DNA from: Acidimicrobiales bacterium
GTDB lineage: Bacteria > Actinomycetota > Acidimicrobiia > Acidimicrobiales > Ilumatobacteraceae
Length of the DNA: 62,040 nucleotides
Direction of reading: 5' to 3'
Assembly (NCBI GenBank): GCA_030832455.1
Contig: JAURJB010000003.1
Span: forward strand, 1-62,040
In this document: positions 17,355-25,783 of the stretch, piece by piece
How positions within the stretch are numbered: position 1 is the stretch's first letter
Layout: every line of letters starts with the position of its first letter
Notes under the pieces: model-generated
Databases searched by the model: none
Told to the model about the DNA's origin: nothing
Seen by the model: the letters and a program-made list of their open reading frames with translations, nothing else
Made by a program: the position numbers and the translations under genes

Positions 17355-18448
17355 TACTTAAACGCGTAGTACGCGGTAGTCATCGCGGCATAGGCACCAA
17401 CACAGGCAAACCCAACTGCGCCACTTGGCACCAGCAACACGGCCATCAGCCCGCCTGCCACTTGGAAAAGTTGATTGCGCGTTTCATACTCGGCAAACAC
17501 GCGTGATCGGTTTGCATCAGGAGCGTGGCGTTGCACGATTGAATCAAATGCCAATTTGCCGACGGCACCAAAACCATTGACTACTCCTGCCAGCACAATG
17601 CCTGCGGTAATACTGCCCACAAATGCCGAAATCACTCCCGTAGTTGCGATGACACACAACGACGACAACAAGATTGCGTGGTGATTGAGCTTGCGAGTCA
17701 ATGATGCACCAATTGAATTTGCGAGCAACGTGCTCGCAGATGCGATTGCCAGAGCAAAAGCAAACCATGCGAGTCCTGCCTTTTCATTACGTAACCAAAA
17801 CGCTAAATGCAACATCATGAATCCACTTGTTGCACGTAAAGAAGACATGGCAAAACCAGCACGAACGATTTCAGGTGCACCCATTTCTTCGCGTTCTTTA
17901 CGACTTGCTTTGTTTGTTACCGCCGCAACATGTCGAGGAAGCTTCAAAGTCAGCACGGCTGCAAGGACAAATGCCCCAGCCGACATGAGTAGCGAAAGAT
18001 CTGGATTGATTCGCTGCAACAACACTGCCGGCCCGCCAGCAACAAAACCAACGATCCCCGTCAAGCGACCAAATCGACCGTTTGCCGACATCAATGCATC
18101 GTCATCTGCAACAACAGTTGGTGTCATCGCCGAACGCGAAACTTGGTATACCTTGGCCAAAATGAGTGACGCAAAGGCCAACGGAAATAGCAGGTACGAC
18201 TGCAAGTAACGAATCATGGAGAGCACCACAATTGCTCTCAGGATGCCAACAATAAACACTGTTATCCGTCGACCCCCAGGAAGCTGATCTAAATACGGAC
18301 TGATTACTTTTGAAAGCACGACAAACGGAGCAAAACTAAATGCCAAGAACAACAACACCCTGCTTCGCGCGGCGTCGGGACTAATTGATAAAAACAGTGA
18401 GTCCGCAAGTGAAACCGCAAGTGCAGCCTCGCCGGCAACCATCATCAT
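17351..18448 (-). CDS. MFS transporter, N-terminus uncertain
   Basis: A major facilitator superfamily protein with about 11-12 hydrophobic segments in the 365-aa ORF. 'PYLDQLPGGRRITVFIVGILRAIVVLSM' is the loop 2-3 region. Substrate is unknown. The first ATG leaves a very short N-terminus. The frame stays open upstream as 'SPLFRLTRVH', which resembles the usual beginning of such proteins, but it contains only CTG/ATA codons and no ATG, GTG or TTG. The true start may therefore be non-canonical near 18469. It follows regX3 by roughly 40 bases on the same strand. Confidence 0.82.
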   Translation of the reverse strand: MMMVAGEAALAVSLADSLFLSISPDAARSRVLLFLAFSFAPFVVLSKVISPYLDQLPGGRRITVFIVGILRAIVVLSMIRYLQSYLLFPLAFASLILAKVYQVSRSAMTPTVVADDDALMSANGRFGRLTGIVGFVAGGPAVLLQRINPDLSLLMSAGAFVLAAVLTLKLPRHVAAVTNKASRKEREEMGAPEIVRAGFAMSSLRATSGFMMLHLAFWLRNEKAGLAWFAFALAIASASTLLANSIGASLTRKLNHHAILLSSLCVIATTGVISAFVGSITAGIVLAGVVNGFGAVGKLAFDSIVQRHAPDANRSRVFAEYETRNQLFQVAGGLMAVLLVPSGAVGFACVGAYAAMTTAYYAFKY

Positions 18449-18489
18449 GTGAACACGAGTCAGGCGAAACAGTGGTGAATGTGAAGTTG

Positions 18490-19203
18490 CTATGCAACAA
18501 CTTTCTCATATTTATAGCCAAGACCACGGATGGTTGCTACACGCGTTGGTACCGCAGGATCTAGCTCAATTTTTGAGCGCAAACGCTTGATATGAACATC
18601 GAGGGTTTTTGTGTCGCCGTAATAGTCAGTGCCCCACACACGGTCGATCAGTGTTTCGCGAGTGAGCACTCGACCTGCGTTTGCCATCAATACGTACAGG
18701 AGCTCAAATTCTTTTAGGGGCAATTTGGTGACTGTTCCACGAACTGTCACCACATGTTGTTCGGGGTCGATTGACACATCACCGATACTTACTGTGCCGA
18801 TCCCCACTTCATCAATTTCGGTAGGTGTCAATGAACTACGACGAAGAGCAGCTCGAATTCTGGCAACAAGCTCACGCAGTCGATAGGGCTTTACGATGTA
18901 ATCGTCTGCCCCCACTTCTAGACCAACAACGGTGTCAATTTCTGAGCCCTTTGCCGAGACCATGATGATGGGGACTTGACTCTTTTTTCGAATCTCACGA
19001 CACACATCTGTGCCAGAAACCTTAGGCAGCATCACATCAAGTAACACGACGTCGGCTTTAATTACATCGAACATGGCCAATGCTTCGGCTCCATCGCGAG
19101 CCACATGAACGCGAAAACCTTCGCGCTTTAAGCCGATTTCGAGTGCTTCAATAAACGCCTCTTCGTCTTCAACTAGGAAGATAACGGGAAGTTCGGCGCT
19201 CAT
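18490..19203 (-). CDS. regX3: OmpR/PhoB-family response regulator (RegX3/PhoP-like)
   Basis: A 237-aa phosphate-starvation-type regulator. The receiver domain (about 1-120) has the acidic pocket 'FLVEDEEAF', phospho-acceptor Asp56 in 'VVLLDVMLPK', a Ser switch in 'IIMVSAKGS' and the Lys in 'DDYIVKPYRLREL'. The DNA-binding winged helix ends 'VWGTDYYGDTKTLDVHIKRLRSKIE...RVATIRGLGYKYE'. I shortened the ORF-track start (19266) to ATG 19203, 7 bases after the phoU stop. The regX3-phoU-ppk context supports phosphate control. No histidine kinase gene such as senX3 is adjacent, which is unusual. Confidence 0.92.
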   Translation of the reverse strand: MSAELPVIFLVEDEEAFIEALEIGLKREGFRVHVARDGAEALAMFDVIKADVVLLDVMLPKVSGTDVCREIRKKSQVPIIMVSAKGSEIDTVVGLEVGADDYIVKPYRLRELVARIRAALRRSSLTPTEIDEVGIGTVSIGDVSIDPEQHVVTVRGTVTKLPLKEFELLYVLMANAGRVLTRETLIDRVWGTDYYGDTKTLDVHIKRLRSKIELDPAVPTRVATIRGLGYKYEKVVA

Positions 19204-19210
19204 CGAAAAG

Positions 19211-19927
19211 TTACGGCCTTGGGATCTCGCCGGTTGCGTTGAGTCGTGCCTGATGCCTTGCAGCACCCTTCAACTCGGGAGTCCAACCGGTGACAATAAA
19301 TCGTGTGCGCTCGCCGACGTTAACTGCATGGTCACCGATGCGCTCATAGAAGCGCGCAACCATCGCTAGCTGCACGGCAACTTGCAAATCAATTGCTTCC
19401 CGAGCGTGAATTTCAAAAATCTCAGCGATGAAACGGCGGTGCAATCCATCTAGGAACGAGTCCATGTCGTCAATTGCTGCTGCTTTTGCGGCATCGTTGT
19501 CTGCGAATGCTTCCATTGTGGAAATAAACAGTTGCTGAGCCTGCTCACTCATTTTGGCAATGAGATCTGCCAACTCTGGATCAATCTTGTGCCCATAAAT
19601 GCGGCGTGCTGCTTTACAAATGTTGACAGCCAAGTCTGCTGAGCGCTCAAGCTCACCTGCGATTTTGATCATGGATACCAACTGGCGAAGGTCACCTGCG
19701 ACAGGCGACTGCAGTGCGAGCTCTTGAAAACATTTATCCTCAATATCAATCGCACGAGCGTCAATTTCATCGTCGGCCTGCAACAAATAGTCGGCGCCTT
19801 CTAGATCGCTCTTCAGCAACACCGCTGTCGCTCGCGGAATTGCCTCAATAACCGATCGCCCGAGGACGAGCACCTCTTGGCGAATCTCTTCGATTTCTTG
19901 ATGAAACGTACGTCGCAGTTCTTCCAC
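19211..19927 (-). CDS. phoU: Phosphate signalling/transport accessory protein PhoU
   Basis: A 238-aa protein with two PhoU repeats of three helices. It links the Pst phosphate transporter to the sensor kinase and represses the Pho response when phosphate is ample. Metal-binding signatures 'EIDARAIDIEDKCFQ..ALQSPVAGDLRQLVSMIKIAGELERSADLAVNI' and 'DLQVAVQLAMVARFYERIGDHAVNVGER' mark the repeats. The start is GTG with TAGGTT 6 bases upstream. No pst genes are in the window; the neighbours are ppk and regX3. Confidence 0.95.
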   Translation of the reverse strand: MEELRRTFHQEIEEIRQEVLVLGRSVIEAIPRATAVLLKSDLEGADYLLQADDEIDARAIDIEDKCFQELALQSPVAGDLRQLVSMIKIAGELERSADLAVNICKAARRIYGHKIDPELADLIAKMSEQAQQLFISTMEAFADNDAAKAAAIDDMDSFLDGLHRRFIAEIFEIHAREAIDLQVAVQLAMVARFYERIGDHAVNVGERTRFIVTGWTPELKGAARHQARLNATGEIPRP

Positions 19928-19933
19928 GTGTCC

Positions 19934-19939
19934 AACCTA
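19934..19939 (-). promoter_or_regulatory. -10 box of phoU-regX3
   Basis: TAGGTT lies 6 bases before the phoU GTG, so phoU-regX3 can be transcribed independently of ppk. Confidence 0.55.
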
Positions 19940-19997
19940 TTCTCTCTGGGTTACCTTGAGGCGAAGTTCAGATTACTACGAGGTGAACGAAGTCGAT

Positions 19998-22109
19998 CTA
20001 CCTCACTTGCGTGGCAACAACCCATTCATGCAATTTCTTCTGAGCATCACCCGAATCAGCCACTGATCCCACCCGCGTCCAATGGTTGTCGCTGTTCAGC
20101 AAGAAATGCGTTGATGTGTCATCAAGTAAAAATCCCAACACCTTGTCGAGCCACATGCGATGTTTTGGGTGTGTGAGTGGAGCAAGTGCCTCAACTCGCC
20201 CGTCAAGATTGCGTCCCATCATGTCGGCCGAGCCGATGAGATGCAGTGGCTCATCGTTGTCTAGGCCATGTTCAAATCGGTAGATCCTCGAATGCTCGAG
20301 ATATCGACCCAAGATGGAACGTACCTCGATGTTTTCAGACATACCAAGCACTCCAGCACGAATACAACAAATGCCGCGAACGATAAATTGAATCTTTACA
20401 CCGGCGCCACTTGCCCGGTACAACGCCTCGATTACCGCAGGATCTGAAATGGAGTTGATCTTGATCGTGATTCGTCCTGCATCACCAAATGTTGCTTCTT
20501 TGTCGATGAGAGCAATGATCCGATTCCGCAATTGGCGCGGGGCAACAAGTAACACTTTGTAGTTGGGCTCTTGTGCGTAACCCGTAAGAAAATTAAACAG
20601 TTCAGCAACATCGGATCCAATTTCGTCTTCACACGTGAAGAACCCGATATCTTCGTACAGGCGCGCAGTAGACGAGTTGTAGTTTCCCGTACCGATGTGA
20701 ACGTATCTACGCATTTTGTCTGGATCATTGCGTACAACAAGCACACATTTAGAGTGCGTCTTTAAACCAACGATTCCATATGTCACGTGGACACCGGCAT
20801 ATTCAAGTTCTTTAGCCCAAGTCACATTACGTGCTTCATCAAAACGTGCCTTGAGTTCGAGCACGACTGCTACTTGCTTACCGAGTTCTGCTGCATGGAT
20901 CAAATGTCTTGCAATTGCCGAGTCACCCGTTGTTCGATACAACGTCATCTTGATCGACTGCACTTGCGGGTCAGTCGCCGCCTGCTGCACAAATGTTTCC
21001 ACCGATGAGCTAAACGACTCATGCGGGTGATGCACCAGTAATTGACGCTCACGAATGACCGAAAAAATTGACCTCTCGCCGTCTTCAACGGCAAGTAAAC
21101 GGCCAGCCGTGAGAGGCGGCCACGGCTCATGTCGCAACGCAGCAAAATTCAAGTTAGCCAACTGATTCAAGGCGGTTAAGTCGATAAATGCCTGTCTTCG
21201 CACGACATCTTCGGGTTCAAGCTCAAGCTCTTCAACCAACAACGCAACCAAGTCCACCGACATTGCCTTAGGAACTTCTAATCGAACTGCTTTACCGAAC
21301 CGTCGACGACGCAACTCCATCTCAATGGCCACCAACAAGTCTTCTGCGTCTTCGTCATCTACAGAAAGGTCGGCATTACGCGTGACTCGGAACGCATGGC
21401 ATTGCACAATTTCCATTCCCGGAAACAGTCGCGGCAAGTTTGCGCTCACCACTTCTTCGATGCTGACAAATGTCAACGAATCGGGCAGCTGAAAGAAACG
21501 TGGAAAAGTTTGCGGCAATTTGACTCGCGCGAATCGTTCTTCGCCGGACTTGGGATCGCGAACAACAATGGCAAGGCTTAATGCCAGGTTTGAAATGTAG
21601 GGAAATGGGTGTGCTGGATCGACTGCAAGCGGGGTGAGTACCGGAAACACCCGTGACTCGAAGATGTCGCGCAGATATGTACGGCCGGCGTCATCTATCT
21701 CGCGCCATGATGCAGTGCGAATTGAATGACGGGCAAGTTCAGGTACTAACTCATCTAGCCAGACACGTTCCTGGTGCTGCACTAACTGACGAGCAATGCC
21801 ACGAATTTCGTTCAATTGCTGAAGTGGGTCTCTGCCATCTGGAGTTACCGTGCGAACATCGCCTTCAACTTGACCCTTTAACGCAGCGACACGAATCTGA
21901 AAAAACTCATCCAGGTTGCTACTAAAAATCGAAACAAACCGACACCGTTCAAGCAGTGGTACACCAGTGTCGCTTGCCATCGCCAAGACACGGGCGTTGA
22001 AATCAAGCCAACTGAGTTCGCGATTGATGATTCGTGCATCGATACCCGAAGCGTAAGTAACAGGATTTGTTGCAAACCTGCGACGGAAGAAATTTCGCCA
22101 AGATGTCAT
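19998..22109 (-). CDS. ppk: Polyphosphate kinase 1
   Basis: PPK1 reversibly transfers the ATP gamma-phosphate to polyphosphate. The 703-aa protein shows the N-terminal 'NRELSWLDFNARVLAMA', the long central body 'PYISNLALSLAIVVRD', and both catalytic His sites: 'GLKTHSKCVLVVR' (autophosphorylated His) and 'YLEHSRIYRFEHG'. 'HIGTGNYNSSTARLYEDIGFFT' is also diagnostic. It lies upstream of phoU-regX3 on the same strand, with exopolyphosphatase ppx 670 bases away, so synthesis and breakdown of polyphosphate are genetically linked here. Confidence 0.96.
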   Translation of the reverse strand: MTSWRNFFRRRFATNPVTYASGIDARIINRELSWLDFNARVLAMASDTGVPLLERCRFVSIFSSNLDEFFQIRVAALKGQVEGDVRTVTPDGRDPLQQLNEIRGIARQLVQHQERVWLDELVPELARHSIRTASWREIDDAGRTYLRDIFESRVFPVLTPLAVDPAHPFPYISNLALSLAIVVRDPKSGEERFARVKLPQTFPRFFQLPDSLTFVSIEEVVSANLPRLFPGMEIVQCHAFRVTRNADLSVDDEDAEDLLVAIEMELRRRRFGKAVRLEVPKAMSVDLVALLVEELELEPEDVVRRQAFIDLTALNQLANLNFAALRHEPWPPLTAGRLLAVEDGERSIFSVIRERQLLVHHPHESFSSSVETFVQQAATDPQVQSIKMTLYRTTGDSAIARHLIHAAELGKQVAVVLELKARFDEARNVTWAKELEYAGVHVTYGIVGLKTHSKCVLVVRNDPDKMRRYVHIGTGNYNSSTARLYEDIGFFTCEDEIGSDVAELFNFLTGYAQEPNYKVLLVAPRQLRNRIIALIDKEATFGDAGRITIKINSISDPAVIEALYRASGAGVKIQFIVRGICCIRAGVLGMSENIEVRSILGRYLEHSRIYRFEHGLDNDEPLHLIGSADMMGRNLDGRVEALAPLTHPKHRMWLDKVLGFLLDDTSTHFLLNSDNHWTRVGSVADSGDAQKKLHEWVVATQVR

Positions 22110-22179
22110 TGGTTGTTTACCGAACCGTGGCTTTCATGAGATCTGTTTGTCATCTGCGCACAAAGGCGACACGATGAAC

Positions 22180-22446
22180 CTATTCGGCGTCGTTGTAGCC
22201 GAGTTCCCACTCCACGCTGATGCGCTCGCGCTCGCCGTCGCGGTTGACACGCTCTTGGTTGCGACGGAACTGTGGGTCGTTTCGAGGCAATAACACCAAA
22301 CGGGCAAGGACGCGCGCCCTGAACTCTTCGAGCAGGTTGGCGTCACCATGATTGCTGTAGACCTCCCAGTGAGGTGCTGCAGGGCCCAAATAGACGATTC
22401 GGGCGTGACCACGGGATGGTTCGGTAACTGCTGTTGCTTCTGACAC
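22180..22446 (-). CDS. Conserved small hypothetical protein (88 aa)
   Basis: An 88-aa protein, 'MSEATAVTEPSRGHARIVYLGPAAPHWEVYSNHG' followed by a basic stretch 'RARVLARLVLLPRNDPQFRRNQERVNRDGERERISVEWELGY'. I have an impression of it as a conserved actinobacterial hypothetical but cannot name a family. GTG 22446 has TATCGT 7 bases upstream. I preferred this frame over the overlapping 22134-22466 ORF because it has a promoter in register and a protein-like composition. It is divergent from whiB. Confidence 0.65.
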   Translation of the reverse strand: MSEATAVTEPSRGHARIVYLGPAAPHWEVYSNHGDANLLEEFRARVLARLVLLPRNDPQFRRNQERVNRDGERERISVEWELGYNDAE

Positions 22447-22453
22447 AGCCCAT

Positions 22454-22459
22454 ACGATA
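22454..22459 (-). promoter_or_regulatory. -10 box of the 88-aa hypothetical gene
   Basis: TATCGT lies 7 bases before the GTG at 22446. Confidence 0.45.
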
Positions 22460-22492
22460 TCGGCAAATTTGGGCTAAGTTGAGGCCAACCCC

Positions 22493-22747
22493 ATGAACAA
22501 TGCGATTCGGTCTACCGAGTGGATGAGCGAAGGCAACTGCAGGAATTTTCCTCCTGCAGTGTTCTTCCCCGCTGATGGTGCAGGCGTTGACCGCGCCCGT
22601 TTGATTTGCGCCACCTGCCCGGTCACCGAACCATGTCTTGAGTACGCCCTCGCTGAACACATTGACCACGGCGTGTGGGGTGGGTGCTCAGAGCGCGAGA
22701 GACGACGCATCGCTAAGCGACGTCGTCTAGAAGTGAAAGCAGTCTGA
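22493..22747 (+). CDS. whiB: WhiB-family iron-sulfur transcription factor
   Basis: An 84-aa WhiB-like protein. Four cysteines (Cys16, Cys39, Cys42, Cys48, with CxxC in 'ICATCP') hold the [4Fe-4S] cluster, followed by the turn 'HGVWGGCSERERR' and a basic tail 'RIAKRRRLE' for DNA contact. Wbl proteins bind the primary sigma factor region 4 and modulate transcription. It lies between the divergent 88-aa gene and ppx. TAAGTT sits 12 bases before the ATG. It could be of the WhiB1 or WhiB2 subgroup; I cannot settle which. Confidence 0.93.
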   Translation: MNNAIRSTEWMSEGNCRNFPPAVFFPADGAGVDRARLICATCPVTEPCLEYALAEHIDHGVWGGCSERERRRIAKRRRLEVKAV

Positions 22748-22767
22748 TTACGACAGATGCCTCAAAG

Positions 22768-22773
22768 TAGGCT
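22768..22773 (+). promoter_or_regulatory. -10 box of ppx
   Basis: TAGGCT lies 6 bases before the ppx ATG, separating it from whiB transcription. Confidence 0.6.
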
Positions 22774-22779
22774 CGCAAA

Positions 22780-24336
22780 ATGGCATCAGCGACGAACAGT
22801 GACACCATTGCTGCTCTCGATATTGGTACCAACAGTTTCCATATGGTGGTCGCCAAAATAGTTGACCAAGGTTTTGAAGTCATCGCTCGCGAAAAAGAGA
22901 ACGTCCGCATCGGCCACGGTGCAGGAGAAATGAAAGAGCTTTCTGCCGAAGCAATCGAACGTGGCATCACGTGTTTGCAGCGCATGCAGCAGGTGGCGCA
23001 GTCGTTGAATGCCGACATCGTCGCAGTTGCTACAAGTGCGGTGCGCGAGGCAAAGAATAAAGGCGACTTTTTGCGCCGTGCACGGAAGGACTCCGGGATT
23101 GACATCCAAGTCATTTCTGGCGTCGAAGAAGCACGACTCATTCATCTCGGTGCATTACATGCAATTGGTCAACCGGAAGCGGCGATGTTTTTGTGCGATA
23201 TCGGTGGTGGGTCAACCGAAATCGTGATCGGCAGCGATGACGAAGAAATGTTGGCTCGAAGCTTCAAACTAGGTGCTGTTCGACTTACCGATCGATTTTT
23301 CTCAACCGAATCGTTGCACCCTAGTGCCGTTGGCAGTTGTCGAACCTTTGTGCGCTCGACGCTGATGGTAATTCAACCTGACATCTCAGAACTTGGCTTT
23401 GACATTGCCGTTGCATCATCAGGGACCGCTGAAACTGTTGCGCGAATCATTCATGCTCAAAGCGGCCGGCCCGAGCCCAAGACGTTTAATCGCTACCAAT
23501 TCACGCGTGTTCAAGTAGCCGAAGTGGTGCAGGCGCTTGCCGCATGTTCAACCATTGAAGAGCGTCAGAAAAAATTTGGTATCGACAAGAACCGTGCTCA
23601 GATCATCTTGGCTGGCGCAATCATTCTTGAAGCAATTTGCGATGTGTATGGCATTGGAACATTGATGTTCAGCGACTACGCGCTGCGCGAAGGTTTGCTC
23701 ATTGATTCGCTACGCAGGCGCGGACTAGGTCCACAATCAAATGACCATGACCCTGCGATGTACAGCGTTCGCCAACTCGCCGAGCGTTGCGATGATCGCA
23801 TTGAACATTCCGAAAATGTTGCACGTCTTTCTGGTCAGTTATTCGATCAATTAGCCGAAACCCTCGATGTTCCCGCCGAATCACGACGTCTACTTGAAGC
23901 CGGAGCGCTTCTCGCCAATGTTGGGGTCGTCATTTCGCACTCAAAGCACCACTTGCATTCGTATTACGTCATTCGCAACTCCGAACTTGTGGGCCTCAGC
24001 GATCGCGAGATCGAACTGATCGCACAGATTGCGCGTTACCACCGCAAGAGTGAACCAAAGCTCGATCACGCTCCTTACGCGGCCCTCAGCCCGACCGACC
24101 AACACCTCGTACGTTCGCTATCGGCGTTGCTGCGGGTCGCCGTTGGACTAGACCGAACCCACGATGGCCGCGTGAAAAAGGTGGCCGTTACCGTTGGCGA
24201 ACAAGAGACGATCATTGAATTTTCGGGAAGCAAAAAACTTGATACCGAACTCAACGAATACGGCGCAAACGAACGCAAGGCGTTGTTAAGCGACGTGCTG
24301 AATACGCGTCTGAAAATCGTTAGCTCAAAGAGCTAG
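22780..24336 (+). CDS. ppx: Exopolyphosphatase / pppGpp phosphohydrolase (Ppx/GppA) with HD-like C-terminal domain
   Basis: It removes terminal phosphates from polyphosphate and, in some homologues, from pppGpp. The actin-like ATPase fold shows 'ALDIGTNSFHMVVAKI' (phosphate 1) and 'MFLCDIGGGSTEIVIG' (phosphate 2). At 518 aa it is the long form: the region from about 320 ('DRIEHSENVARLSGQLFDQLAE', 'LLEAGALLANVGVVISHSKHHLHSYYVI') is an HD-type helical domain as in E. coli Ppx. The nearby ppk makes a polyphosphate turnover module. Confidence 0.94.
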   Translation: MASATNSDTIAALDIGTNSFHMVVAKIVDQGFEVIAREKENVRIGHGAGEMKELSAEAIERGITCLQRMQQVAQSLNADIVAVATSAVREAKNKGDFLRRARKDSGIDIQVISGVEEARLIHLGALHAIGQPEAAMFLCDIGGGSTEIVIGSDDEEMLARSFKLGAVRLTDRFFSTESLHPSAVGSCRTFVRSTLMVIQPDISELGFDIAVASSGTAETVARIIHAQSGRPEPKTFNRYQFTRVQVAEVVQALAACSTIEERQKKFGIDKNRAQIILAGAIILEAICDVYGIGTLMFSDYALREGLLIDSLRRRGLGPQSNDHDPAMYSVRQLAERCDDRIEHSENVARLSGQLFDQLAETLDVPAESRRLLEAGALLANVGVVISHSKHHLHSYYVIRNSELVGLSDREIELIAQIARYHRKSEPKLDHAPYAALSPTDQHLVRSLSALLRVAVGLDRTHDGRVKKVAVTVGEQETIIEFSGSKKLDTELNEYGANERKALLSDVLNTRLKIVSSKS

Positions 24337-24343
24337 AGCGCAA

Positions 24344-24523
24344 CTACGCCTGTGGCGTGTCGTTGCTTGGGGTCTCGTCCGTGGTGCCTTTTGCACCTGC
24401 GGATTGACCCTTTTTGAACTCTTGCTGTGCTTGCCCAAGATTACGAGCAATCTTTGGAAGGCGCGAGCCAAACAAAGCGACAGCGATAACGATGACGACG
24501 ATACCTTCCCAACCGGAGAACAT
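24344..24523 (-). CDS. tatA: Twin-arginine translocation subunit TatA
   Basis: A 59-aa Tat pore-forming subunit. A short N-terminal membrane helix 'WEGIVVIVIAVALFGSRLPKIARNLG' is followed by an amphipathic helix and a polar tail ending 'DETPSNDTPQA'. The hinge 'FGSRLPKIARNLG' is the family signature. The start is ATG 24523, with TACCCT exactly 6 bases upstream. The ORF-track start (24637) would extend into the divergent gene. tatC is not in the window. Confidence 0.92.
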   Translation of the reverse strand: MFSGWEGIVVIVIAVALFGSRLPKIARNLGQAQQEFKKGQSAGAKGTTDETPSNDTPQA

Positions 24524-24529
24524 GCTTAC

Positions 24530-24535
24530 AGGGTA
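24530..24535 (-). promoter_or_regulatory. -10 box of tatA
   Basis: TACCCT lies 6 bases before the tatA ATG and decides its start. Confidence 0.6.
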
Positions 24536-24569
24536 GCACAGGGTGCTCAAGATGCGATAAGCAGGAAAC

Positions 24570-25370
24570 ATGCTCGAATGCGTCATCAACATCAGCGAGG
24601 GGGGCAACCCAGCCTTGCTGCAATCTCTGTCCACCACTCTCGGAGCAGACCTCCTCGATCTGCATAGCGACGCCGATCACAACAGAAGCGTCTTCACGCT
24701 GGCAGGCACACAATCGGCTCGCATACTCGCACGTGAGGCACTCTCAATGTTTGATATTTCTGTACACGATGGTGTTCACCCACGTGTTGGAATAATTGAT
24801 GTCGTACCGTTTGTTGCGTTAGAGCCAAGCACATTTGACGATGCGATCTCTGCACGCAATGACTTCGCAAAATTTGCATCAGAAGAACTTGGTATTCCGT
24901 GTTTTTTGTATGGACCAGAGCGAACACTTCCCTACATACGTAAACACGCATTTATTGATCTACTTCCCGATTACGGTCCCGCTAATCCACATCCGACAGC
25001 AGGTGCAATTTGTGTTGGCGCGCGGCCAATATTGGTTGCGTACAACATCTGGCTAAAAGACTGCACGCTGGACACCGCCAAACAGATATGTAAGGAAATC
25101 CGTAGTGATTCGGTGCGATCGCTTGGATTGCAAGTTGGCCCGTCAGCTCAAGTCAGTCTGAACCTCATTGCCCCTGAAATCACTGGGCCAATGGCGGTGT
25201 ATGACGCTGTTGCACAACGAGCGCCAATTGATCGCGCTGAACTCGTAGGACTGGTTCCAGCTCGCGTGCTTGCAGCAATTCCACGCTCACGATGGGCAGA
25301 ACTTGATCTGTCGAACGAACGAACGATTGAGTGGAGACTTGCGCAGCGAAACCGATCGCTACAGAGCTAA
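24570..25370 (+). CDS. Glutamate formimidoyltransferase-like protein (FtcD N-terminal domain)
   Basis: A 266-aa protein matching the formiminotransferase N- and C-subdomains: 'ECVINISEGGNPALLQSL', 'DLHSDADHNRSVFTLAG', and the active-site His in 'ISVHDGVHPRVGIIDVVPFVAL', then 'ARPILVAYNIWL' and 'RSLGLQVGPSAQVSLNLIAPE'. The family transfers the formimino group of N-formimino-glutamate to tetrahydrofolate in histidine degradation. No hut genes are near, so the actual substrate may differ (folate C1 metabolism). The cyclodeaminase domain is absent. AGGA stands 4-5 bases before the ATG. Confidence 0.87.
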   Translation: MLECVINISEGGNPALLQSLSTTLGADLLDLHSDADHNRSVFTLAGTQSARILAREALSMFDISVHDGVHPRVGIIDVVPFVALEPSTFDDAISARNDFAKFASEELGIPCFLYGPERTLPYIRKHAFIDLLPDYGPANPHPTAGAICVGARPILVAYNIWLKDCTLDTAKQICKEIRSDSVRSLGLQVGPSAQVSLNLIAPEITGPMAVYDAVAQRAPIDRAELVGLVPARVLAAIPRSRWAELDLSNERTIEWRLAQRNRSLQS

Positions 25371-25388
25371 ATCAGCTAACGAGAAGTA

Positions 25389-25664
25389 TTACGCAGAAGC
25401 GATGTTGCGCGTTGCTTGAGCACGCTGACGACGAAGACGACGTCGTTCACGCTCGGACAAGCCGCCCCAAATGCCGAACTTTTCGCCGTTTGCAAGCGCA
25501 TATTCAAGACATTCACCACGAACAACACAGCCGCGACATACTTCTTTTGCCTCGCGAGTGGATGCACCACGCTCTGGGAAGAAAAGGTCTGGGTCTACAC
25601 CGAGGCAGTTTGCTTGGTCTTGCCATGCGCGATCTGCGCTCAACGTAATATGACTTTCTTCCAC
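25389..25664 (-). CDS. whiB: WhiB-family iron-sulfur transcription factor (WhiB2/WhmB-like)
   Basis: A 91-aa WhiB-like protein with Cys20, Cys43, Cys46 and Cys52, the turn 'FGIWGGLSERERRRLRRQR' and a basic C-terminus. The leading 'WQDQANCLGVDPDLFFPERGASTREAKEVCRGCVVRGECLEYAL' is typical of the group that controls septation or development in actinobacteria. It starts with GTG 25664, preceded by GGGAGG at 8 bases, a strong Shine-Dalgarno sequence, so unlike many genes here it has a leader. It is the second WhiB in 3 kb. Confidence 0.94.
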   Translation of the reverse strand: MEESHITLSADRAWQDQANCLGVDPDLFFPERGASTREAKEVCRGCVVRGECLEYALANGEKFGIWGGLSERERRRLRRQRAQATRNIASA

Positions 25665-25672
25665 GAAATATT

Positions 25673-25678
25673 CCTCCC
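25673..25678 (-). promoter_or_regulatory. Strong ribosome binding site of the second whiB
   Basis: GGGAGG lies 8 bases before the GTG, confirming a leadered message. Confidence 0.6.
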
Positions 25679-25783
25679 TAGTTCCTCAGCCAGTCGCGTT
25701 CCCGCGCCTACACCGAGGTAATTACAACGATGTCATTGTGGCAAAGATACGGGGAAAATGCAAATACGCTCGGGTTTTGCGAC

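Noticed and set aside
19975-19995. PHO-box-like GTTCACC upstream of phoU (minus strand)
   Set aside because: Only one half-repeat is recognisable; the second 11-base repeat expected for PhoP/RegX3-type sites is missing.
22134-22466. 110-aa minus-strand ORF overlapping the 88-aa gene
   Set aside because: Same strand, different frame; the 88-aa frame has a -10 box in register and protein-like sequence.
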